In this document: in pieces, positions 34,155 to 44,995 of the stretch
How the letters are laid out: every line of letters starts with the position of its first letter
Numbering within the stretch: position 1 is the stretch's first letter
Source of the DNA: Pezicula radicicola
Lineage: Eukaryota > Ascomycota > Leotiomycetes > Helotiales > Dermateaceae
Assembly: GCA_003008705.1 (NCBI GenBank)
Contig: PDUO01000061.1
Span: 1-64,000 of the forward strand
Length of the DNA stretch: 64,000 bases
Direction: 5' to 3'
Position numbers and translations under genes: made by a program
The notes under the pieces: model-generated
Database searches by the model: none
What the model was told of the DNA's origin: nothing
What the model saw: the letters and a program-made list of their open reading frames with translations, nothing else

Positions 34155-36221
34155 GGAGGCTCTGGAACTCCTCTATAGGTAAGGGGGAACCGGTAATCAT
34201 GTAACTTTGCCGTATAAATCAAAATACTAATGCTGCTAGAAACACGAATGCTAGGCGATGCTAAGATAGGGGTATAGCTGGAGTAGTATGGCAAAGGTAC
34301 ATCTATTGAGCCTAATATACTTAAGAAACTTTGCGTAAATGTTCTTGTAGCATGTACTTTGGCTTTACGACTTGTTTCTGTTCCTGAATTCCGAGCTTTC
34401 CTGGTATATCTCAATAGCGATATTGATACCTGGCTCCCTTCTTCACATACTACGATTCGAAACTAGGTAATAGAACAATACCACGATTAAAAGCATATAT
34501 TGAAATCGAAAGTACAAGGGGCCAAGTCAAAGATCCATACCCCTCGTTGGAGAAACGCTCGATTATGTTTCTAATCATTCCCATCATGGTATTCAAAAGC
34601 TTCGTGTAGCTGTGTCCTGCTTGGCACTCTCAGCAGCTATGAAGCTTGACGCTCTGTTAGACTAGTCAAATCTTCTGATTACAATCTCTTCGCGAGCACT
34701 TGGTTTACTAGCTAATTTGACGGCTGCTCTGGGAGCATGCAAGATCAAGAATAAAGTGGTAGTCGACAATCAGCAAGTGGTTCGGACACAGAGGCAGACC
34801 TACTCCTCCCTCTTACAGTCATTATCAAGCGAAATCCAGTATCTTAAAAACACCTTTACTCGAGCCACTAACTTAATCCATCAGACTCGGAAACAAATCA
34901 TCTCCAACCTGAAACGCTAGAAGAACTTCATCGCTTTCCTTGATGAGCGACAACTCCTACCTTTGGTCCCTACATCAACAAGAACAAGTCAAGACAGTGA
35001 CCATGATGGGGATGCGGATGGTCATGTATATATCGAGTTTCTTGTCGATTAAGTCCAGGCCCCGAGTGATCTATGGGAACTTTACTCCTGTTTTCTACGT
35101 GGCTTCGAGAGGATTGTGCTGGAGGTAATGCAGAGACTTTGGTTGTACTAGGTCTATATATAGTGCCTTATTTTAATTAGTACGTTGCTTCTACTGTTGC
35201 CAATACGAACAAGTAGTACGTATAGGAGTAGATGCAGAATCTAAGTGTCCCTATTATCCCCTACTCTAGTGATTGAAATAAGAGGAAGCCGAAGGAGATA
35301 TTCGCCTCTGAAGCTGGTGACCAAGCAACTCAAGAGACATCTCCTAAAACAACAAGACCTAAGGACGCAAGCTATAGCACTGCTGTGTAGTTGATCAACC
35401 ACGACGGCAGGTTTAAAGCAATCGGTAAAATGAGACCGGTGTATACTGCTAATCGGTGTTGGCTATCGGCCACGATTATGCAGCTATATTGCTAGAAGAT
35501 TAATGCTAGAGGGTCACCAAAAGCTGAATCAAATCTAACAAGGTATTCGACCTCAGATCCCGACTAAGGTGGCTCTGAGGCGCTATACAGGTTCAGGTAT
35601 ACAACAAGGTCTTTCGTCAAGAAACAGAAGAAGAAAACGAGGAATAAACAAGAGCCCATAAGACCACAGTGTTTTAGCATCACCCTGCACTGTAACTAAC
35701 AAGGTTAGACTTGGCCGCGTCCAGCCTGATCCTGCCCCAAATGCTAAGCAATCTAATTAGCTTTCAACTAGTTTTTTTTTTTGTTTTTTTGTTAGCTCCC
35801 CTCTGTCAAGGCGAACGAACGCTCAACACCTCCGCGGGCTAGACGGTTGATATGTTCCAACTCTCCTGAGAGGTGCCCCAATCCAGCAAGATAAAGTAAC
35901 TTTATATTATGCAGAAACGTTGAGCTATATAGAGCTTAGAGCTGCTGATTCCTACAGCCTCCTATTGTCCACTTCGTCCTTGAATTGTCTAGCCACCAGC
36001 TAAACTCCATAGACTGTTACTTATACGAAAGCCGACATAATATTTAATTTCTGCCTAGGTGGTGTATGTTGTGGCACTAAGGCGCTACGCGATTAGCCAC
36101 GGGTAAGAAATCGCAACCATGGTATAGTATTAAGAGTAGCCCCTATGATTAAGAGAACCCCTAAAAGAAACACAAGAACTAAGTTATACGTAGTAAGATA
36201 AAAAGTAGCTGGTATATTCGA
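34155..36221. other. Degraded sequence, no gene recognised
   Basis: Scattered coding-like stretches occur, such as a plus-strand segment at about 34990-35050 reading DSDHDGDADGHVYIEFLVD before a stop, and a Gln/Ser-rich open stretch at 34717-34920. I cannot assign either. They may be remnants of one decayed gene. Confidence 0.5.
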
Positions 36222-36560
36222 AAATGGTAAACATCCCTAGGTGTAGTCTAAAGTGTAGTAAACTTCCCAAAGTCGTGGTGTAGTAGTTGAAAGCTGTATA
36301 TCTAGAACTCTAATAGATTCGAAGATAGAAGAAAGATAGAAGAAAAGTAGAACATGAAACCAAGAAATATAGGAATGGTAAGCATACCTAAGAGTTATAT
36401 TAATGGAGATGAACTTCCTAAGAGGTGTGTAGTGTACTATGTTATGGACCTGGGGTTGATGTAGTATCGCTGTGGAGTATTGTAACTGCTACTAAAAACC
36501 TGGAAAGCATTGATGGTAAGCAAGGATTGTTTAGAAGATGGTAGGGAACTTCCAAGCTAG
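36222..36560 (+). repeat. Three diverged direct repeats, about 140-150 bp period
   Basis: ATGGTAARCAT-type starts recur at about 36224, 36375 and 36510, each followed by a (G)AACTTCC(Y)AAG motif. The copies are weakly conserved. Confidence 0.45.
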
Positions 36561-37783
36561 ACCTCCGAAAGCTTTTATATCAAATATATCTTCTTCCTGA
36601 ACGACAGCCTATTCTAAAGTCTCTGGGAACCCTTGTTGTGAGTTAACTCAGAGAAACTGGCACATCTCAATATATCTCAGCGCCATGAAGACGAACAATT
36701 CATCCAGATTACAGTGTAAACGGTTCTGCAGGTATCTGCTTTCTGCACTTCGGCCAGATATGAGGGGTCCATGAGATGTTGCCCGGCCAGTTTCTACATT
36801 ATCTCCCGGTTCGAGTTTATACACAGCTTCATAAGTCACCTGAGCCTGGATGCAAGTACACAAGGGCAGTTGGGTCATCGCTAGCACAACTACGTCATGC
36901 AAATTCTGCATTTCTAATTCTCGGTAACAACAGGGACTACTAAATTGCCATTCCCAAGCTCATCTCAAAATCCATCGTCACGGCTATGATACCTACGATG
37001 CCAACTCAGCATCTCCAAGCTCATTCCTACGCCTACAACCCAAGCCTTTACAGCGGAATGCTACTCATTCAGCGTACTCCCTCGCGAAGCCATTAGAACG
37101 ACATCATATTACCTAGATATAAGTCTTCGCACAACAATTTCGTCGAATGCCAAATTAGAATTAATTAATAAGGTGTTGAACTAAAGTAGCGAGGTGGTGG
37201 CGACGGATGATAGTTACTTGGGTTCTTCTACGGGAGGATTCTACGTGTTGTCGTCTTGATAACCACCGGGAACTAATTCTAATATAGACAGGTCATTGGC
37301 AGAATTTTCCATAGTATCTTCTTTATCTTCATCTTCAAGCCTTCCTGTATTCCATACCTAGGAGAGATGGCCGCTTTTTCTTAACAGATACATTATCAGT
37401 GGTATACCTCTCTTCCGATGGGGCCTTCCACGGAAACGACCTAGAGATTTCTCATCTTTAAGGAAACTCTTTTAGACCTTTATCGCTAGTTCAACTTAAA
37501 ATACAATAAAGCTAGAGGAAGTGGAGGTGGATACAGATTAGAAAGAAAAAATTCAGGTGTTAAAAGGGTGAAGATCGGGGTCGAGAGTGAGGGTGATGAG
37601 CAATCCTACTATGATGAAGTATAACAAGATGTTGGCTCGGAAGGGTTCTGGACTCTTGCATGACCCTGGTACGTGATCGGATATACCGACAGTAAGACAT
37701 AAATCGTCCCAACATGTTGACAACCTCTTCTCTTATTGTAAATCCGACGTCGCCCGCATTTACTGACACCACCATCGATCAGA
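36561..37783. other. Intergenic, one unassigned minus-strand frame
   Basis: A minus-strand frame at 36648-36911 (ending ALRYIEMCQFL) reads like protein but matches no family I know. The remainder holds nothing I can support. Confidence 0.45.
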
Positions 37784-38272
37784 ATGACAAACCTCACCCG
37801 CGCCGAATTCCTAGAATACATCCATGCTTTCAACGCCCAGGACAACTCTAAACAGCATTCCTTCTATGCGCCCGATATCTAGCTCACGCTCCACGTCGCG
37901 GACACCCCTACCCTTCACGGCCTGGAAGAAATTGTCGCCCATTACGAAGTTTTCTTCGCCGCCGCCGACGAGACTGTCGTCCCCGTGGTCGTCGCCATCG
38001 ATGGAAAATGGATCTTCTTGATCATGGAAACCTATTTTAAATTTAAGGAGGTGACGAAGACAGTTGGCGATTTCCATGTCACGCCCGGTGATGTGGTTAA
38101 GCTTACGACTTAGACAAGCTACGAAGTGCAGGATAAGAAAATGAAGAAGATTGTATTAAATGTCTATAATTCGCAATGGTTGGGAAATGTTTACTACGAG
38201 GAGCGGGTTAAGGAGAGCGCTAGTCGAGCTGATCCTGGCTTGAGCCCGTATAGATCTACTAGAGGCCAATAA
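37784..38272 (+). pseudogene. SnoaL-like (NTF2-fold) protein with two TAG codons
   Basis: A 162-codon frame starting MTNLTRAEFLEYIHAFN and ending YRSTRGQ. The layout (LHGLEEIVAHYEVFFAAADE, a GKWIFLIMETYF core strand, YNSQWLG at the end) is that of fungal SnoaL/NTF2-like polyketide-cyclase-fold proteins, which are mostly single-domain enzymes or of unknown role. In-frame TAG codons are at 37880-37882 and 38111-38113, with the frame conserved on both sides. Each fits one transition. It is unrelated at close range to the SnoaL piece at 19612-19938. Readthrough cannot be ruled out but is unlikely twice. Confidence 0.7.
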
Positions 38273-38923
38273 TTTGCTATCGATCAAGCTTCTCTTTTCC
38301 CCTCTACATTAGTGCTTAGATTCCAAGGGAGACGAGACCAACTTCGTCAACACTTTCTCCATCTTACAATCCATGCAGAAGACATTCGCACGTATTAATT
38401 AACTAAGCAGAATAGAGGAAAAGAAACTATTTTATCATTCTTTGGCTAAGTGCTAGGTTAAATTTATTGCTAGATAAGTAGTTAGTAGGCAGATGGATTA
38501 ATTTAATTGCTTTATTATTTTGTCAATTTGTTGCACTAGGGTCGGGGCTTTCATTAGTCTCCTCTCGTCCTTCCTCAGACCAGGTCCGTGTCTATCCATC
38601 GCCAAATTTGCTGAAATGGTGCGATAAGAATATGTCTAGCCGGGCCACGCTAAGCCACGGTGTCAGGTCGAATATTCTATTGTTCAAAGGAGATGGGAAA
38701 GGAAAGCGGGAAACTCGAGAGAGGAAGAGTGGAAAGGAAGGTTGAAGGTACCTAAAAGCTCTTACCCCTGCCCTTCGCTAGTGGGTTGTGTCATTCGTAA
38801 TTCCATTTGTCGCTCCCCTGACTTTAGTGGAAAGTAGCATCGGTTATCAAGCTTGGAGATATCTGCGCCATTTACTTCACCTTTCGGCGTCGTGGTAGCC
38901 ATCCCTGCCGCCCTTTTCCTTCT
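38273..38923. other. Intergenic between convergent genes
   Basis: Shared 3' region of the SnoaL-like pseudogene and the carotenoid-oxygenase-like gene. No features found. Confidence 0.55.
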
Positions 38924-40605
38924 CTAGACCTCCTTGTTAATCCTATCCACCCTCTTACTATCAAAGGTAAGGTTAATCTTTGTATCCGCAAACTCGTTCC
39001 GTACCTCAGGCGTAATACCGTGCATATCACACAATTCTCTATCCGGATCAGGGAGGTCACTTGCGGATACCCATAATCCATGTACGCCGACACGGAGACG
39101 GAAGGGCAGTTCGATTATAGCAACGGGCCCTGCTTCTAGGTCGAGGGTGTCCAGGATGGTGATGCAGGCGTTATTGTTGGAGGGACCGACACGATTGACG
39201 AAGGTTAGTAGAAATCCATCTGCTTCAGGAGCTGTCGAAGGAGGGAAATGAAGAGTTAGTTCAAAAACTTAGACGGGATTGGGGATGGGAAGGAGAAAGG
39301 CAAACATGCTTACCGTCCGGGCTTCGAGGCACGAAAACAACTTCATTAACTATGGTGTCGGCTCCGGAATACCAGGACTTCCATTTCCCGGTGTTCACAT
39401 CAGCTGCAGCAACGGCGTTGTATGACCCAGCGTTTATAGCGTCGTCCCTCTCGGCTTCCTTATTGAAGATGGATAAGAAGATTGTGTTGCACGGCTTCGT
39501 GACGTAACGATCGCCTATCCTGGGCATCTCGCCTGCGACTGTTGAGAGGACTTGCGGTTCAACGTGGCGATCCGTTGCGCTGGGATCTAACTTCCAGCGC
39601 ACGTATTCGCAGCGCATGGTGTTGATATTGACTTTTGGATCACCACTGAGGGGCGGGAAGAACCAGAACTGGATGAAAGGGATATGTTAGCTGAGATAAG
39701 AAAGCCATCTGTCGGCGATTGTGCAAGACACACCAGATTACCATATGTAAGGGGGCCGTCAAGATAAACACAGCCATCTTCACCATCAAATGCATTTCCA
39801 ATGTATGAGAAGAACGCGTTCTTGAACTCGTACCACCTCACATCCTTAGGCTTCGGATTGCGACGTGGTAAGATCCCTAATACCAGCGGCTTGTTCTCAT
39901 CCCAAGCAAACTTCTTATGCCCTTGTTTGAGGAGGTCAACCGGCACGCTTGTCAGCGGTGGTATTGCAAGAACAATCCATTTATCGGTGGCGACCATGTC
40001 GTGCGCCATCCCTGCGTAAGGCGCCTTGAACCAGCATTCCTCCAACTTCTTCCCGTTCTTGTCAAAGAGCTAATATGCAATATCAGTGGTTGCATCGCCT
40101 TTAACTTCATATCCCATTGTGATATATTCGCCTGTAGTCGCGTCGATCTTGGGATGAGCGCTATGTGTTGGGGCAGTGTATTGACCGTCAAAGTCGTAGT
40201 AGCCTTTTGTTTCTAGAGTATCAGGGTCCAGAGCATAGGGTCTAGAGTCCTCTTTCAATGCTAACAGTTGCTTGTTAAAGTAAAAGATATGGGTGTTTGC
40301 TGTAGAATGAACCGCATGCTTGACGCGAGGATCGTCGGTATAGTGATTCCGATACTTCCCATAAACTGATTTTCGAGCAGCTCTCTCGATGCAGAACTTC
40401 TCAGTTCGAACAAAGCGGGATTTGAAATCAGCATGACCGTTTCGAATACGGACTACATTGACACATCCATCGCCATTGATGAAGACATCATCGTCGTAGA
40501 GAGGTGCCCAGACTGGGTCAGGCATCATCCTATACAACGTACCATCAATTTGGGGAGGAATCGTGCCCCGAACAGTGCAGTTGTAGACTTCAGCCTTCTA
40601 GCCTA

Positions 40606-41067
40606 CAGAACCCCCCCCCGCCGGATTATTCCTTGTCAATTTTCGTATTTTTCGTATAGAAATGCGAGGTAAAACTAGGCCCATTCTGGTAATGAAACGC
40701 AGCTGCTTTAGCAACCTGTATACCAGGGCATGTAGCCTATAGCCGTAATATGTACAGCCTATAATTACAGGCTATGTACCCTATAATTATAGGCTACATG
40801 CCCTATAACTATAGGCTGAATACTCTATAACTATAGGCTATAGAGTTCTATAAAAATTTAAATAGTACTCTATAGTACTATTTGTATTATTTTACAACTA
40901 CTATAATTATAGGGTAAGTAGCCTATAATTATAGGGCATGTAGCCTGTAGTTGTAGGGTATAGAGCCTGTAGTTGTAGGGCTTATATCACGAGGCCGAAA
41001 AAACAGCGATAGATCTTAGTATCACTAATATAGCCGACAAGGAATAATCCGGCCGGGGGGGGTTCTG
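40606..41067. mobile_element. MITE, 32-bp TIRs, TA target duplication
   Basis: A 462-bp element with 32-bp terminal inverted repeats that differ at one position. They begin CAGAA, then eight or nine C, and end CCGGATTATTCCTTGTC. TA flanks both ends (40604-40605 and 41068-41069), as for Tc1/mariner-class insertions. Removing the element with one TA gives GGPGASC-RLEG, matching the expected protein order, so this is an insertion into a pre-existing exon. There is no coding capacity, so a transposase would have to act in trans. Composition is not RIP-saturated. Confidence 0.92.
40715..40985. repeat. Palindromic array inside the MITE
   Basis: At least ten copies of a unit near GCCTATAATTATAGGG or its complement, alternating in orientation around a central AATAGTACTCTATAGTACTATT palindrome. 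The whole middle could fold into a long hairpin. Confidence 0.85.
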
Positions 41068-41164
41068 TACATGAGGCGCCCGGACCTCCAAACATTGTAT
41101 TCCTTGGATAGTCGAGCTCAGCGGTGACCGGAAGGTCCTTCGCGCATTGGTCGAGCGTTTTCAT

Positions 41165-41749
41165 GGCTGTTTTCCAGAAGAAGGCTAACTTTCAGATAGC
41201 TAAAGTAAGATTGTTGGGCAGACTTTTAGAAGACGAAGTGGATTGTTTGACTTTATGAAATGTCGCGAGATACCCTAGGTGATGTACAAACATGAACCCC
41301 CGCATGTTCTTCTGCTGCAGGCCAAAGCTAACATTGGCCGTGCGTACCAATTCGGGTTCTCCGATCAATTGAGGGGACCGTGGGTTGCAGTTCGGATGGG
41401 TACCGAAAGCTCGGGATTGGCCCACTGGTGCTAGGTCTACTGACAGCTTTCCTTCCAACTAGCTATCGCGTACAGGGTATTCCACATGTTCCAAGTCTAC
41501 CGTAAACTCGGTAGACACAAGCGGTATTAAGACTTGCACGGATTTCAAACTCGGCAGATGCCACTGGTTCGGATAGCAATATTGCGTTTAAAAGCCATTC
41601 TACTGTATATCAAAGTTATGAATACGCTCAGCGCACACGTGATCGTAGGTTTTTGGGAAACTTATTAATGCTTGAACTGTTTCAAGGTTTAAAAGTCGCA
41701 AGCCACCATTCTTGCTCTCCACAGCCCCAGGGCATAGAAGATAGTCAAT
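41165..41749. other. Divergent intergenic region
   Basis: Upstream of both the carotenoid-oxygenase-like gene (minus) and the secreted-protein start (plus). A minus-strand frame at 41192-41458 is not family-like. No specific site recognised. Confidence 0.5.
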
Positions 41750-41929
41750 ATGTATCAGTTTCAGGGCTGCGTTCTTATAATTCTTGCGTCTATCTTTTCG
41801 CTCGCGTCCAGTCAGTCCATAATTGACTTAAGCTGTTACGGATGGACTCTCAGCAATGCTTTGCATATAAGTGTTCCTGCGAAGCTACTCTCGCAGGCTC
41901 AGTATATATTTTATAAAAATTACTCTTAA
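41750..41929 (+). pseudogene. Secreted-protein 5' end cut off by AT block
   Basis: ATG at 41750 opens MYQFQGCVLIILASIFSLAS, a good signal peptide (hydrophobic core, Ala/Ser at the cleavage region before SQSIIDLSCYGWTLSN). The coding sequence runs with normal composition to about LSQAQ (41902), then becomes pure AT-rich sequence and stops at TAA 41927-41929. The gene therefore appears truncated at the boundary of the second retrotransposon block. Family unknown. It could have been a small secreted or effector-like protein, but only about 50 residues remain. Confidence 0.6.
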
Positions 41930-42018
41930 TTTATTTAGTTATCTTACTATTATAATAAATACTTTATTTAATATTAAATATATTAATTTTTCTTTTAAAA
42001 ATAAATAAATAAATAAAC

Positions 42019-42319
42019 TATTATAATATTAATATTTAGTATTTTATTTATTAGTTATTTTATATATTAAACTATACTACTCTAGCTAATTAGAAGCTAG
42101 TAGTCTATACTAGAATTAAGTTTATTTAGAATTAGTTTAAATAGTTTATTCTAATTATAAGAACTACTCTCTTAGTTATTAGTTATTAATAATTTAATTA
42201 AATCTAATATTAATAAACTTATATATATTTAAATATAATAAGAACTATTAATAGAATATAATAGATTAATTAATAAGGATTAATAATCTTATATACTAGT
42301 ATAAGTAATTATACTAATA
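42019..42319 (+). repeat. Copia element 2, left LTR
   Basis: About 300 bp matching 47688-47988, including TTTAGAATTAGTTTAAATAG and ATTATAAGAACTACTCTCTT. Ends are approximate. Confidence 0.85.
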
Positions 42320-44980
42320 CTAATTAATAGATATATAAATTAGAAAGTTATTTAATCTTTTAAAAGATAATAATAATTTTAAAATATATTAAATATTAAT
42401 TATTTTATCTTTATAAATAATAATAAATAAAAAATAAAAATAAAAATAAAAGATTAAATACTAAAAAAATAAAATTAATTTAATAAATAAGATAATAATA
42501 TTAAAAGAGATTTAAAAGTATATAATTATAAAGACTTACTCTTATAATATTAATAATAATATTAATTATTATTTTTAAAGAATCTTTTAATATAATTTTA
42601 AAAGATAGACTAAGAAGGATTTTATATAATTTAACTTTAAGATAAATAATATACTTAAAAAATAATTATTTATATAAGAAGTTTATATATTACTTTATAA
42701 TAAGTATATTTTAATCTTTAATATTTTTATAATTATTTTAAAAGAAGAAGAATTATATAAGTAAACTAATAAAAAGATTAAAGTTATTTATAAGAATATA
42801 ATAAGAATAAAAATATATAAATTAAGATACTAGATATATCTTAAATACTTTTATCTTAATTATTATTTATAAATTATTAATAAACTATATAAACTAATAA
42901 AACTTAAAACTATTAAAAACTATTTATTTATATTTATTAATAAAAAACTAACTCTCTTTAAAATATTATATATAGATTATTTAAGTTATAATAAATAATT
43001 AAAACTAACTTTTTTTCTTTTTCTTTCTTTTTCTTATAAGTAAATAATACTCTTTTAAAACTATTAAAATATAAAAAACTTATTAGTATATTTATAAATA
43101 TATATAAGAAAGCTAATAATAGTAATAAAATTATATATAAATAATTAAAAATATAATAATAATAATAATAGTTTTAATTTTAAATTAATAATTTTTATAA
43201 TATTTATATAAGAGTTAGTTTATTATTAAAGGGATATAAACTAATATTTTTTATTATATTAAAAGATTTAATTTATAATAATTACTATAATTATAAACTT
43301 AATAAAAAGTTAATTAAGTTTATTTATAATTATTATTATAATTTCTTTAAAANTCTTAGTTATTATAAAAAGAATCTTAATATTTAAAACTTAATCTTAC
43401 TTTATATAATTATATAAGAGAATATTAAAAAGTTAATAAAAGAAACTTTATAACTCTTAGTTAATAAGCTTTAAAGCTTATAATATAAATTATAATTAGA
43501 TTTATATAATAATAGTTTCTTTTATAATAAACTTATTATAATATACTAAAGAATACTAGTTTATTAAAATATTATCTTTAATCTATTAATATTTATTAAA
43601 GATTTATTAAATAAACTTAAATCTTTTATTATTATATATAAAAAAGAGTAATTAATATTTATTAATATTTTTTTTATAGATTATTAGTATTATTAGAATA
43701 ATAGTTATATTAATTAAACTTATAATAATTATAAAAGAACTAGATATAAATAATTTAAATAAATATAAAAATACTTTATCTATAAAAAGAAAAACTATTA
43801 TTTTTAAAAATATCTTATAAAAGAAAAAAATAAAACTAAAGATAAATAAAAATAAAAAAAACTATTATAATTATAATAAATATTCTATTAATATCTTATT
43901 AAATTTAAGAAAGATATAAAAGAAAAAGAAGAATCTAAAACTAGTACTAATAATCTTAATATTAAAATAAACTATAATAATAAATCTAATATCTCTTTAG
44001 ATATTTACTTTATAAGTTTATATTATATTATAATTAGTAATCTTAAATTAAAAGATATAATATTAATAGCTTTAATTCTAGTAGATAAAGTCTTCTTTTA
44101 TTCTATTAAACTTAATTTATTTCTTTAGACTACCTTAGAAAATTAATTTAATTTATTTAATAAAGAAAATTAAATAAATAATAAAGAAGAATTATTTTCT
44201 AAAACTACTTAGAGAAATAAAGATAATAATCCTTTTATATATAAATTAAATACTTTTAAATATACCTTTATATTATTTATAAGTATTATAATTAATATAA
44301 AAGTCTTAGAATAATTAATAAATAGATATAGATAGTTTTATACCCTTTAGATACTTAATAGAACTATTAAACTAGATATTTTTATTAAAGACTAAGTAAA
44401 TATATAATTTAAAATTAGATTAACCTTATTTATTAGATTTATATAATTAATAATACTAGTTAATAAAGTTAAATTCTATATTATTAAAGCTAATACCTTA
44501 TTTCTACTTTACTTAATAGATATAAATAAAATATAAGTTTATTATAATAATTTTAATAATCTATTAGTTAATAATAAGGTATTAATACTAATAGTAAAAT
44601 ATTATAAATACTTATTTCTCTTATAATAATCTCTACTAGTACTTTAATCTTTTATTATTAAATTTATTAATTAGAACTTATATTATTTAACTATTATTAA
44701 ATTAAAATAATTATATTATAGATTTAAATATTTAATTATTAAATAACTTTAAAGATTATTTAAATATACTAATTATAATATTAAAAAGAAAATTTTAAAA
44801 TACTTTATTAAGTTTTATTACTATTATTAAAGATATAAGAAATTACTTAGTAGATTTTATTTTATCTTTTAAGATAATATTAATTTTAATTATATAATTA
44901 TTATTAATATTATATATATTAATAATAATTTAGTATTATATATTATTAATAAAAGAATATATTTTTAAATAAATAAATAA

Positions 44981-44995
44981 NNNNNNNNNNNNNNN
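44981..44995. other. Assembly gap, 15 N
   Basis: A run of 15 N inside Copia element 2. Single N also occur at 29981, 43353 and 59970. The element's length is therefore approximate. Confidence 0.95.

Larger units (their letters stand above)
38924..41164 (-). pseudogene. Carotenoid-oxygenase-like gene, MITE-disrupted
   Basis: Non-haem iron dioxygenase of the RPE65/carotenoid cleavage family; fungal relatives cleave carotenoids or stilbenes. It starts MKTLDQCAKDLPV at 41164. A 462-bp MITE interrupts exon 1 right after GGPGASC. Beyond it come EVYNCTVRGTIPP, LYRMMPDPVW, INGDGCVNVV, RYVRTEKF-like RFVRTEKFC, YGKYRNHYTD, PTHSAHPKID, MAHDMVATDKW, GILPRRNPKPKDVRWYEF, then FWFFPPLSG and PRSPDAPEADGF over two clear introns (about 39662-39734 and 39237-39316), and RVGVHGLWVSASDLP near the end. 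Lesions: the MITE, a one-base shift just after it (before EVYNC), TAG at 40070-40072 (Trp expected before LFDKNGKK), and NAFFSYIGNAF, where family members have His at the Tyr. That His is an iron ligand, and CAC to TAC is a CpA-to-TpA change. Confidence 0.85.

Noticed and set aside
34717..35128. Coding-like segments as a STAND/NACHT gene
   Set aside because: Only a short acidic phrase is readable, and no nucleotide-binding or repeat motif supports it.
40715..40985. Repeat array as CRISPR
   Set aside because: Units alternate in orientation without unique spacers and sit inside a eukaryotic transposable element.
40606..41067. MITE read as a large intron of the carotenoid-oxygenase-like gene
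   Set aside because: It has TIRs and a TA duplication, no matching GT/AG at its ends, and the empty site rebuilds the conserved peptide order.
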